A stretch of 64,000 bases of DNA from Nisaea denitrificans DSM 18348 (GTDB lineage Bacteria; Pseudomonadota; Alphaproteobacteria; Thalassobaculales; Thalassobaculaceae). Shown here piece after piece: positions 1-7,026 of the stretch. Where the stretch lies: contig NZ_AUFM01000015.1 in assembly GCF_000426505.1 (NCBI RefSeq), forward strand, positions 124,001 to 188,000. Direction: 5' to 3'. The notes under the pieces were generated by a model. The model was not told the origin of the DNA. It made no database searches and was given only the letters and a program-made list of their open reading frames with translations. The position numbers and the translations under genes are program-made. Positions within the stretch are counted from its first letter, which is position 1. Each line of letters starts with the position of its first letter.

Positions 1-54
1 GCCGATTTCGCGGCGGCCAGCAAAAACGCCTGACGCGGAAGACCGGTCCGGTCG

Positions 55-1575
55 CTAGCGCACCATCCCCGAGGCCCTGGCCCGGGGATCGCCGACGGCG
101 GCGGCCGTACCGTCATCATTCACCGCAACCGCCTGCACCGAGGCCAGCATCGGATCCCGGCCCGGGCTCAGCTTGAGCTGCAGTTTGCGCGCCTCGGCAA
201 TGCCGGCGACGGTCTCCCCAAGCTCGGCATCCGCCAGAAGCGTTTCGGTTTCCGCATGTAGCCGGGCGCGGCCAACCGCATCCGGCAAGCTGTCGCCGAG
301 CACCAGGCTGTTGAACAACACCTGCATGATCGATGTCGGAATCCGGGTCGAGCCGGAAGCGCCGATGGCCATGCGCACCTTGCCATCCCGGAACATCAGG
401 CTCGGCATCATGCTGGAGACAGGGCGCTTGCCGCCGACCACCTCGTTCGGGTTTCCAGGCCACGGGCTGAACAGCATCATCTGGTTGTTCAGCAGGATAC
501 CGGTCCCGGGCAGCACAACGCCTGAATGGTTGTTGTTGGAATAGGTGATGCAGGCCGCATTGCCGTCCTTGTCGATCACGGCGAGGCTTGTGGTCTCGCT
601 CGACTCACCGGAGGCAACCTTCACGAACGCCGGGTCGCCATAACCGGCGGCCCGCTTCCGGAACATCTCCAGCATCGCACCCGCCAACAGGTCGTAATGC
701 GCGCCGTCCGTGACGCTCTCGCCCTCCAGCGCCGCCAGTCCGGCGAACACCAGCCCGCCCGATGACGGCGGCGGCATGGTCGCGACGTCATGCCCCTTGA
801 ACCGTGCAGTCGCAGGCGCCCGCCAGATCGCCTCGTAACTTTCCAGATCGGCGCGGCTGAGGAAACCGTCATGGGCCTCCATTTCCGCCAGCAACCGGTC
901 CGCGAGGGCGCCTTTGTAGAAACAGTCCGGCCCGTCTTTCGCGATCATCCGGAGGGACTGGCCATATTCCGGGTTGGCCATCTCTTCCCCTGCCCGGTAG
1001 AGGCTGCCATCGGGCTTCAGCAACAGTTTGCGCGTTGCTCCGGTAAGGCTCAGCAGAGCTTCCGTGCGGGCCATGCGCAGGGCTGCCTTGTGCCCGACCT
1101 TGAAACCGCCTTCCGCCAGCCTGATCGCCGGCTCCAGCACATCGGCCATCGCCAGCTTGCCGAATTTCGCCTGCGCCTCGCCAAGCCCGCGCACCGAGCC
1201 CGGGACCGCAACCGAGCGATGGCCGCGCTCATTCTCGCGGCCCTTCACCCGGACGATATAAGCGTTGTCGGTATCCACTGAGGGATAGAGATCGTACCGC
1301 GCCGTCATCGGAGCCACACCGAGGAAGTCGACGGACTCGGTCTTTCCGCTGGCGGCATCGTGCAGGATCATGAAGCCGCCGGCGCCGATGCCGGAATCAA
1401 GCGGCTCCACCGTGCCCATGACATAAGCCGCGGCAATCGCCGCATCGATAGCATTACCTCCAGCCTCAAGGACATCGAGCGCGGCCCGCGTTGCATCGGC
1501 ATTGCCGCACGCCGCCGCACCTGCTTTTGGCGTGCCCTGTTGCCATGTCGTGATGCTCGGTTCCCGCTCGGCCAT
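55..1575 (-). CDS. ggt: Gamma-glutamyltransferase family protein (Ntn hydrolase)
   Basis: This enzyme would transfer or hydrolyse gamma-glutamyl groups, as on glutathione or related amides. It is 506 aa with the N-terminal GGT core (GGNAIDAAIAAAYV near residue 38, SGIGAGGF near 62). The autoprocessing site is ETTSLAVIDKDG, with the nucleophilic Thr near residue 328, followed by GTGILLNNQM and the PSSGG-type loop (PPPSSGG near 268). The chosen ATG has an AGAGGA ribosome site; a longer in-frame extension to 1734 looks like noncoding sequence. There is no signal peptide, unlike classical periplasmic GGT, so a cytoplasmic gamma-glutamyl acylase role is possible. It is divergent from the next gene. 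Family assignment is firm; the substrate is not known. Confidence 0.9.
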   Translation of the reverse strand: MAEREPSITTWQQGTPKAGAAACGNADATRAALDVLEAGGNAIDAAIAAAYVMGTVEPLDSGIGAGGFMILHDAASGKTESVDFLGVAPMTARYDLYPSVDTDNAYIVRVKGRENERGHRSVAVPGSVRGLGEAQAKFGKLAMADVLEPAIRLAEGGFKVGHKAALRMARTEALLSLTGATRKLLLKPDGSLYRAGEEMANPEYGQSLRMIAKDGPDCFYKGALADRLLAEMEAHDGFLSRADLESYEAIWRAPATARFKGHDVATMPPPSSGGLVFAGLAALEGESVTDGAHYDLLAGAMLEMFRKRAAGYGDPAFVKVASGESSETTSLAVIDKDGNAACITYSNNNHSGVVLPGTGILLNNQMMLFSPWPGNPNEVVGGKRPVSSMMPSLMFRDGKVRMAIGASGSTRIPTSIMQVLFNSLVLGDSLPDAVGRARLHAETETLLADAELGETVAGIAEARKLQLKLSPGRDPMLASVQAVAVNDDGTAAAVGDPRARASGMVR

Positions 1576-1796
1576 GTCGTCCTCTGGATGCGTAATCTTG
1601 GAAGCGCGCGAGTGTGATCTATTCCGGCGCGCCCTGCACTCGAATATTGCGGTATGCAGAATATACGTTCCAGCATTGATCGCACAGCTCGCCGACAATC
1701 GTGCAAGCACCGGCTCTTGCCCGCCATCCGCCACCGGTCTATGTCGGAGCGTGGCCCCGTGCCGTTCCGTTATCCGCGCCGAGAAAGAGATATCCC

Positions 1797-2795
1797 GTGT
1801 CGAAGACCCATCGCCTGCTCCTGACCCAGCCGAAAGGCAGCCCGCGCTACGAGATGCTGAAGAACAATCTGGAGACGGATTGGGAAATCGAAACCTGGTC
1901 GAAGGATGACGGCGAGGACGCCTTCCGCGAGCGGATTGCAGATGTAGAGGTGCTGGTCGGCGGCGGCGTGCCGGATCTGCCGCAGGGCATTCCGCTGAAG
2001 CTGTTCCAGATCCCCTTCACCGGTTACGACTGGACCGGTCCGGAGAAGATCCCGGCGGGCACAGTGGTCTGCAATACCTTCGAGCACGAGACCACGATCG
2101 CCGAACATGTCCTCGCCGGCATGCTGGAATTCCAGACCGGCCTGATGCGCGAGACCCATCCGATGATGAAGGAGAAATCCTTCAACGGCCGGGACATCTC
2201 GAAGGGCCCGATGCATCGCGAGATGCGGGGCGCGACCGTCGGTATCGTCGGCTACGGTCATATCGGCCGTGAAGTTGCCAAGCGCTGCAAGGCTTTCGAC
2301 ATGCGTGTGATGGCGCTGTCCCGCACCAAGCGCGACGAGCCGGAGTTAGTCGACTGGTACGGCACCCTCGACGACATGGACACATTGCTGGCGGAAAGCG
2401 ATTTCGTCATCGTCACGGCACCGCTGAACGACGACACCCGCAGCATGATCGACCGCGAAGCCTTCGGCAAAATGAAGTCCGACGCGGTGATCTGCAATGT
2501 CGGGCGCGGGGCGGTGGTCGACGAGGCCGCGCTATACGAAGCGCTGTCGAGCAAGCAGATCCGGGGCGGCATCATCGATGTCTGGTACACCTACCCGTCG
2601 AAGAAAGACCCCAATCCCTGGCCGTCCAAGTTCCCGTTCCAGAAGCTCGACAACATCATCATGTCGCCCCACAACTCGGCCTGGAGCAACGAGATGGCCA
2701 ACCGCCGCTGGTCCTTCGTCGCCGCCAATCTCGACCGCTTCGCCCGTGGCGAGGAGCTGCAGAACTTCTGCTTCGAGGGCACCCGCCAGGGCTGA
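1797..2795 (+). CDS. D-isomer-specific 2-hydroxyacid dehydrogenase
   Basis: This is an NAD-dependent oxidoreductase of the D-2-hydroxyacid dehydrogenase superfamily (332 aa). The Rossmann motif is VGIVGYGHIG (about residues 149-157), the substrate Arg lies in NVGRGAVVDE (near 237) and the catalytic His in SPHNSAW (near 292). The acid residue usually found in the DVxxxEP segment is Tyr here (DVWYTYP), a pattern closer to formate-dehydrogenase-like members, where Gln sits at that place. The start is a GTG preceded by GAGAAAGAGA; the upstream in-frame ATG at 1701 has no ribosome site. It stands alone and is divergent from ggt. The substrate cannot be told from sequence. Confidence 0.88.
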   Translation: MSKTHRLLLTQPKGSPRYEMLKNNLETDWEIETWSKDDGEDAFRERIADVEVLVGGGVPDLPQGIPLKLFQIPFTGYDWTGPEKIPAGTVVCNTFEHETTIAEHVLAGMLEFQTGLMRETHPMMKEKSFNGRDISKGPMHREMRGATVGIVGYGHIGREVAKRCKAFDMRVMALSRTKRDEPELVDWYGTLDDMDTLLAESDFVIVTAPLNDDTRSMIDREAFGKMKSDAVICNVGRGAVVDEAALYEALSSKQIRGGIIDVWYTYPSKKDPNPWPSKFPFQKLDNIIMSPHNSAWSNEMANRRWSFVAANLDRFARGEELQNFCFEGTRQG

Positions 2796-2848
2796 GTGGT
2801 AAAGGATGCCTGATCGCATCCCCCTACTCCGTTACCTAACACACCGCC

Positions 2849-2947
2849 GTCACCCCGGCGGAGGCCGGGACCCAGTGATCATGGAGCACGGACCGCCATC
2901 CCCTGGGTCCCGTTTTTCAACGGGATGACAAAAAAGGGCGGGGTGAC
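2849..2947. repeat. Paired 27-bp palindromic intergenic repeat, copy A
   Basis: Two 27-bp units face each other: one at 2849-2875 (begins GTCACCCCGG, ends GGGACCCAG) and its inverted partner at 2903-2929. The outer ends also form a perfect 9-bp inverted repeat (GTCACCCCG at 2849 and CGGGGTGAC ending at 2947). The element lies between two convergent genes and contains strong hairpins, so it could also terminate both transcripts. Confidence 0.75.
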
Positions 2948-3020
2948 AAATGGGGAAATCGGGATCTCGATGCGGCCGCGGCAAGCCATGGTCTTGAGCA
3001 AAACACGTTAGCCGAGAACG

Positions 3021-3887
3021 CTACAGCAAGCCGGTTAATGCCGCGACAAGTACAGCGGTGAGCGTGGCCCGGGTTGAGGCATGCCGTTCGACAACAATGA
3101 CCCGGCGGGTCGTAACGGGGTCTCCGAACGGCAAGACCCGGATTCCCTCACGTCTCTCCGGATCAAGCGCATAGGCAGGCACCACTGCGACGCCGAGCCC
3201 GCCGGACACCATTTCGATGATCGGCTCGATCGCATCCAGCTCCATCGCCTCATCCACGGCCAGCGCGCGGTCGCGTAAGGCATGCTCGATGATCCGGCCG
3301 ACGCCGGTGCGCCGGTTGAAACGGATGAAGGGATGACGTGTCAGCAATTCGGCATCCGTCACGCCAGACAGCCCCGACGGCGCAATCACAGAAAGCGGCT
3401 CCTCAAAAATCAGATGGCCTTTCAGCTCCGGGGGCAATCGATCCGGCGCGGTCAGGATGGCCGCATCCAGCTCCCCATGCGCAACCCGTCCCAGCAGGCC
3501 GGCGGAAAGGCCGCTTTCGATCCGCACCCGCAGATCCGGATATTGCTCATGCAGGCTTGTGAGTGCGCCGGGAAGAATGCCGGTACTGGCGGTCTGGATC
3601 ACGCCGAGCCGGAGCGTGCCTGCGACATGCCCGTCCGGCTGCACAGACTGTTTCAGGTCCTCGTACTGGGTCAGAATCGCCCGCGCCTTCGGGATCAGCG
3701 CGGTGCCCCGGTCGTTCAGCACCGGCGGGCGGCGGGACCGGTCGAACAGATCCGCGCCGAGTTCCTGCTCAAGAGCGCGCATCTGCATGCTGACGGCGGA
3801 CTGGGCAACCCCGAGCCGGTCGGCGGCAGCGGCGAAACTGCCCCGGGAGGCGACTTCGAGAAAGATCTGCAGGCGGCGAAGAGACAT
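3021..3887 (-). CDS. LysR family transcriptional regulator
   Basis: A 288-aa LysR-type regulator with an N-terminal winged helix-turn-helix (residues 1-60, including RGSFAAAADRLGVAQSAVS and QELGADLFDRS), followed by the periplasmic-binding-like effector domain. The ATG chosen starts directly at MSLRRLQIF; the in-frame extension upstream runs through a palindrome and is unlikely to be coding. It is transcribed away from the acyl-CoA dehydrogenase/ThDP gene pair. A perfect inverted repeat lies 15 bases upstream of its start, so it probably controls itself and the divergent pair. The inducer is unknown. Confidence 0.92.
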   Translation of the reverse strand: MSLRRLQIFLEVASRGSFAAAADRLGVAQSAVSMQMRALEQELGADLFDRSRRPPVLNDRGTALIPKARAILTQYEDLKQSVQPDGHVAGTLRLGVIQTASTGILPGALTSLHEQYPDLRVRIESGLSAGLLGRVAHGELDAAILTAPDRLPPELKGHLIFEEPLSVIAPSGLSGVTDAELLTRHPFIRFNRRTGVGRIIEHALRDRALAVDEAMELDAIEPIIEMVSGGLGVAVVPAYALDPERREGIRVLPFGDPVTTRRVIVVERHASTRATLTAVLVAALTGLL

Positions 3888-3901
3888 TGGCTTTTCTTCA
3901 C

Positions 3902-3928
3902 TATTTCTGAATTTAAGTATCAGAAATA
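3902..3928. promoter_or_regulatory. Putative LysR operator (perfect inverted repeat)
   Basis: TATTTCTGA and TCAGAAATA form a perfect 9-bp inverted repeat around a 9-bp AT-rich spacer, which contains T-N11-A patterns typical of LysR boxes. It sits in the divergent region between the regulator and the acyl-CoA dehydrogenase gene. Binding by the neighbouring regulator is inferred from position. Confidence 0.65.
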
Positions 3929-4034
3929 TGCGCTTGCCTGAAGTTATTCCCAACCGCACACTTCACGGACCTGTGAGAGGCGCGTGAGATCCGCGCTCCG
4001 CAAAAACAAGAACGCCTGCGTGAGGAAGCCGCCC

Positions 4035-5270
4035 ATGTTTTTCGACCTGACCCCGGAGCAGAAAGACCTGCAGGCCCGCGCCCGCGCCCTTGCGGCGGAT
4101 GTGATCGCCCCGCGCGCCGCAGAGGTGGACCGCAGCGAGCAGTACCCCTGGGACAACATAAAGGCGCTGACCGACGCCGGTTTCATGGGCATGACCGTGC
4201 CGAAGGAATATGGCGGGCCGGGCCGCTCCTATCTCGATACCGTGCTGGTGATCGAGGAGATGGCGGCAGCCTGCGGTGTCACCGGCCGCATCGTGGTCGA
4301 GGGCAATATGGGCGCGATCTCGGCCATCATGACCTACGGCACCGAGACCCAGAAGAAGCTCGGCGCCGAACATGTCTTGTCCGGCGACAAGCTGGCCATC
4401 TGCATCACCGAGCCCGATGCGGGCAGCGCCGCGACGCTGATGACCACCCGGGCCGACAAGCGCGGCGATACCTATGTGCTGAATGGCAAGAAGCACTGGA
4501 TCACCGGCGGCGGGGTTTCCCGCCTGCACCTGATCTTCGCCCGCGTCTTCGACGAGGACGGCACCGAGCTTGGCATCGGCGGCTTCCTCGCCGACAAGGA
4601 TAAAGCGGACGGACTTGTCATCGGCACCCGCGAGCCGACCATGGGCCTGCGCGGCATTCCGGAAACCGAAGTGATGTTCGAGGATCTGGAAATCCCGGCC
4701 TCGATGGCGTTGTTGCCGCCGAGCGGCTTCAAGCGCGGTTTCGCCGATCTGATGAGCGCCTATAACGCACAGCGCGTCGGCGCCGGAACCGTGGGCATGG
4801 GCATCGCCGCTGGAGCCTACCGGCACGCCCTTGCCTTCGCCGGGGAACGCGAGCAGTTCGGCCGCCCGATCGCTGAATTCCAGGGCCTGCAATGGATGCT
4901 GGCGGACATGTCCGTGCAGCTCGAAGCCGCCCGCTCGCTGATCTACCGGGCGGCGGCCAGCGCCGAAGGCCCGAGCGCCCCGTTCCCGGATGCGACGCTC
5001 GCGGCGCAGGCCAAGATCATGGCGTCCGAGATGGCCATCAAGGTGACCACGGACGCCCTGCAGGTGTTCGGCGCGCGCGGCTATTCCCGGAACTATCCGA
5101 TGGAACGGATGCAGCGGGACGCCCGCATGTTCACGATTGGCGGAGGCACCGCGCAGATCTTGCGCACCGTCGTTGCCTCCCGCATCCTTGAGCGGAAATT
5201 GCCGCAGACCCGCGACGGCCACCAGCGGCTCGCCGAAAAACAGGCCGCCATGCGCCTCGCCGCCGAATAG
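4035..5270 (+). CDS. Acyl-CoA dehydrogenase family flavoprotein
   Basis: A 411-aa member of the acyl-CoA dehydrogenase superfamily with the N-terminal helical domain (FDLTPEQKDLQARAR), the middle FAD-binding strand domain (CITEPDAGSA, GKKHWITGGG, TMGLRGIPETEV) and the C-terminal helical domain (REQFGRPIAEFQGLQWMLADM, QVFGARGYSRNYPMER). The usual catalytic Glu of the SCAD/MCAD type (YEGT) is replaced, since the sequence reads TIGGGTAQILR. The isovaleryl-CoA-dehydrogenase-type Glu position reads YNAQR. It may therefore not be a simple alpha,beta-dehydrogenase. The start follows TGAGGAAG at 4021. It is first in a two-gene operon with the ThDP enzyme 37 bases downstream and is probably controlled by the divergent LysR protein. 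Confidence 0.9.
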   Translation: MFFDLTPEQKDLQARARALAADVIAPRAAEVDRSEQYPWDNIKALTDAGFMGMTVPKEYGGPGRSYLDTVLVIEEMAAACGVTGRIVVEGNMGAISAIMTYGTETQKKLGAEHVLSGDKLAICITEPDAGSAATLMTTRADKRGDTYVLNGKKHWITGGGVSRLHLIFARVFDEDGTELGIGGFLADKDKADGLVIGTREPTMGLRGIPETEVMFEDLEIPASMALLPPSGFKRGFADLMSAYNAQRVGAGTVGMGIAAGAYRHALAFAGEREQFGRPIAEFQGLQWMLADMSVQLEAARSLIYRAAASAEGPSAPFPDATLAAQAKIMASEMAIKVTTDALQVFGARGYSRNYPMERMQRDARMFTIGGGTAQILRTVVASRILERKLPQTRDGHQRLAEKQAAMRLAAE

Positions 5271-5307
5271 TCTCTTCAGACTGGCCCCGTCAGACAGGAA
5301 CAGCCCC

Positions 5308-6915
5308 ATGCGTATTGCCGATGTGATTGCCCGCCGCCTGTACGAGGCGGGGGTCCGCTATGCCTTTGGCGTGCCGGGGGGCGAGGTGCTGACCCTTGTG
5401 GATGCGCTGGAGAAAGCGGGCATCCGCTTCCTGCTGGCCAAGCATGAGAATGCCGCCGGGTTCATGGCTGAAGGCGTCTGGCACATGACCGGTGCGCCGG
5501 GCGTGCTGGTCTGCACCGTCGGTCCGGGCGCCGCGAACGCGGTCAACGTCACCGCCAATGCGGAGCAGGACCGGGTGCCTCTGATCGTGCTGACCGGCTG
5601 CGTCGATGCGGGTGAAGCCGTCACCTACAATCATCAGGTCTTCGACCACACGGCGGTTTTCGGGCCGGTCTGCAAGGCCAGCGTCACCATGCCCGAAAAG
5701 AACGCGGACGCGCTGATCGACAAGCTGGTGCGCCTCGCCATGGCGGACCGGCCGGGCCCGGTGCATATCGATCTGCCCATCGCCGTCGCGGCGAAAGAGG
5801 TCGCAGACGCCAAACCGGTAAGACGCCCCGCACCGCAGCTCTCGGCCCCCGCGCCGGGAGATGCGCTGGATGCCGCCCGCGCCGCACTGGCAAAGGCCGA
5901 ACGGCCGCTGATCGTCGCCGGGCTGGATGTGGTCAATCAGGATGCCGCCGACACACTTGCGGATTTCGCCCGGAAATTCGGCGCCCCGGTGATCGCCAGC
6001 TACAAGGCGAAAGGCGTACTGGCGGAAGACGACCCGCTATCCCTCGGCGGTGCCGGCCTCTCGCCGCTCGCCGACACGCATCTGAAACCGGTGATCGAGG
6101 CGGCGGATTTCATCCTCCTCGCGGGTTATGACCCGATCGAGATGCGCCCCGGCTGGCAGAACCTGTGGGATCCGGCGGAGAAGACAATCGTCGAGCTGCT
6201 GGCCGCGCCGGAATACTCCTACATGCATGACGCCACGATAACCTTCCACGCCCATGTCGGCGAAAGCCTGAAGGCCCTCGCGAACGGGGTCGAGCCGCGT
6301 GCCACCTGGCCCGGAAGCCTGATCGCGGACACACGGTCGGCGCTCGCAGGCGCCTTCGGCCAGAACGAGGCTTGGGGCCCGGCAGCCATCACCACCACCG
6401 TCCGCGCCAACACCCCGCGCGACGCGGTGCTGACCGTCGATAGCGGCGCCCACCGCATTCTCGCCAGCCAGATCTGGGAAGCGCAGGCACCGCACACAGT
6501 GCTGCAATCCACCGGCCTCTGCACCATGGGCTGCGCCCTGCCCCTCGCCACCGGCGCCAAACTCGCCGCGCCCGACCGGGCCGTGGTGGCCTTTACCGGC
6601 GACGGCGGCTTGGAAATGGTGCTGGGAGAGCTGGTGACACTGCGCGACCTGAAGCTACCGGTGATCGTCGTCGTCTTCGTCGACGCCTCGCTGGCGCTGA
6701 TCGAGAAGAAGCAGCGGGAAATGAGCTACGGCAATGCCGGGGTCGATATGCAGGAGACGGATTTCGTCGCCATCGCCGAAGCGCTCGGCGGGATTGGCAT
6801 CTGGTGCGAAGACCGGGAAACGCTGGCCTCCGCAATCAGAACGGGCCTCGCCACCGACACCTTCACCCTCTGCGCCTGCCGCATCGACCGGCAAAGCTAC
6901 GACGGCCGGATTTAA
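5308..6915 (+). CDS. Thiamine diphosphate-dependent enzyme (acetolactate synthase-like)
   Basis: A 535-aa protein with the three-domain acetolactate synthase/decarboxylase architecture. The N-terminal pyrimidine-binding domain carries the catalytic Glu in AKHENAAGF (E47). A central nucleotide-binding-like domain follows, then the C-terminal diphosphate domain with GDGGLEMVLGEL and a metal-site Asp in VFVDASLALI. The ATG has an AGGAA site and lies 37 bases after the acyl-CoA dehydrogenase, so the two are co-transcribed. No small regulatory subunit is adjacent, which argues against a standard biosynthetic acetolactate synthase. The substrate is unknown; a lyase or decarboxylase acting in the same pathway as the acyl-CoA enzyme is inferred from linkage. 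Confidence 0.88.
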   Translation: MRIADVIARRLYEAGVRYAFGVPGGEVLTLVDALEKAGIRFLLAKHENAAGFMAEGVWHMTGAPGVLVCTVGPGAANAVNVTANAEQDRVPLIVLTGCVDAGEAVTYNHQVFDHTAVFGPVCKASVTMPEKNADALIDKLVRLAMADRPGPVHIDLPIAVAAKEVADAKPVRRPAPQLSAPAPGDALDAARAALAKAERPLIVAGLDVVNQDAADTLADFARKFGAPVIASYKAKGVLAEDDPLSLGGAGLSPLADTHLKPVIEAADFILLAGYDPIEMRPGWQNLWDPAEKTIVELLAAPEYSYMHDATITFHAHVGESLKALANGVEPRATWPGSLIADTRSALAGAFGQNEAWGPAAITTTVRANTPRDAVLTVDSGAHRILASQIWEAQAPHTVLQSTGLCTMGCALPLATGAKLAAPDRAVVAFTGDGGLEMVLGELVTLRDLKLPVIVVVFVDASLALIEKKQREMSYGNAGVDMQETDFVAIAEALGGIGIWCEDRETLASAIRTGLATDTFTLCACRIDRQSYDGRI

Positions 6916-6924
6916 GTCCACAAC

Positions 6925-7008
6925 GTCATCCCGGCCGGAGAGCCGGGACCTGGCAGATCATAGGGCGGAGTCCGTCTGCATAAGATCCCGGATCAGGTCC
7001 GGGATGAC
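6925..7008. repeat. Paired palindromic intergenic repeat, copy B
   Basis: GTCATCCCGG at 6925-6934 and CCGGGATGAC at 6999-7008 form a perfect 10-bp terminal inverted repeat, and each end continues into a unit of the same family as the copies at 2.9 and 42.4 kb (right-hand 27-bp unit 6982-7008). It fills most of the gap between convergent genes. Confidence 0.75.
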
Positions 7009-7026
7009 GGAAGAGACCTCAGCCCC

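Noticed and set aside
3963-5309. 448-codon minus-strand frame opposite the acyl-CoA dehydrogenase
   Set aside because: It is a shadow of the real gene; composition is typical of antisense GC-rich frames.
6592-6720. Asp in place of the usual Asn of the ThDP GDG-x-N motif as a sign of a dead enzyme
   Set aside because: Related ThDP enzymes often have Asp in this FxDxSL context, so it is a normal family variation.
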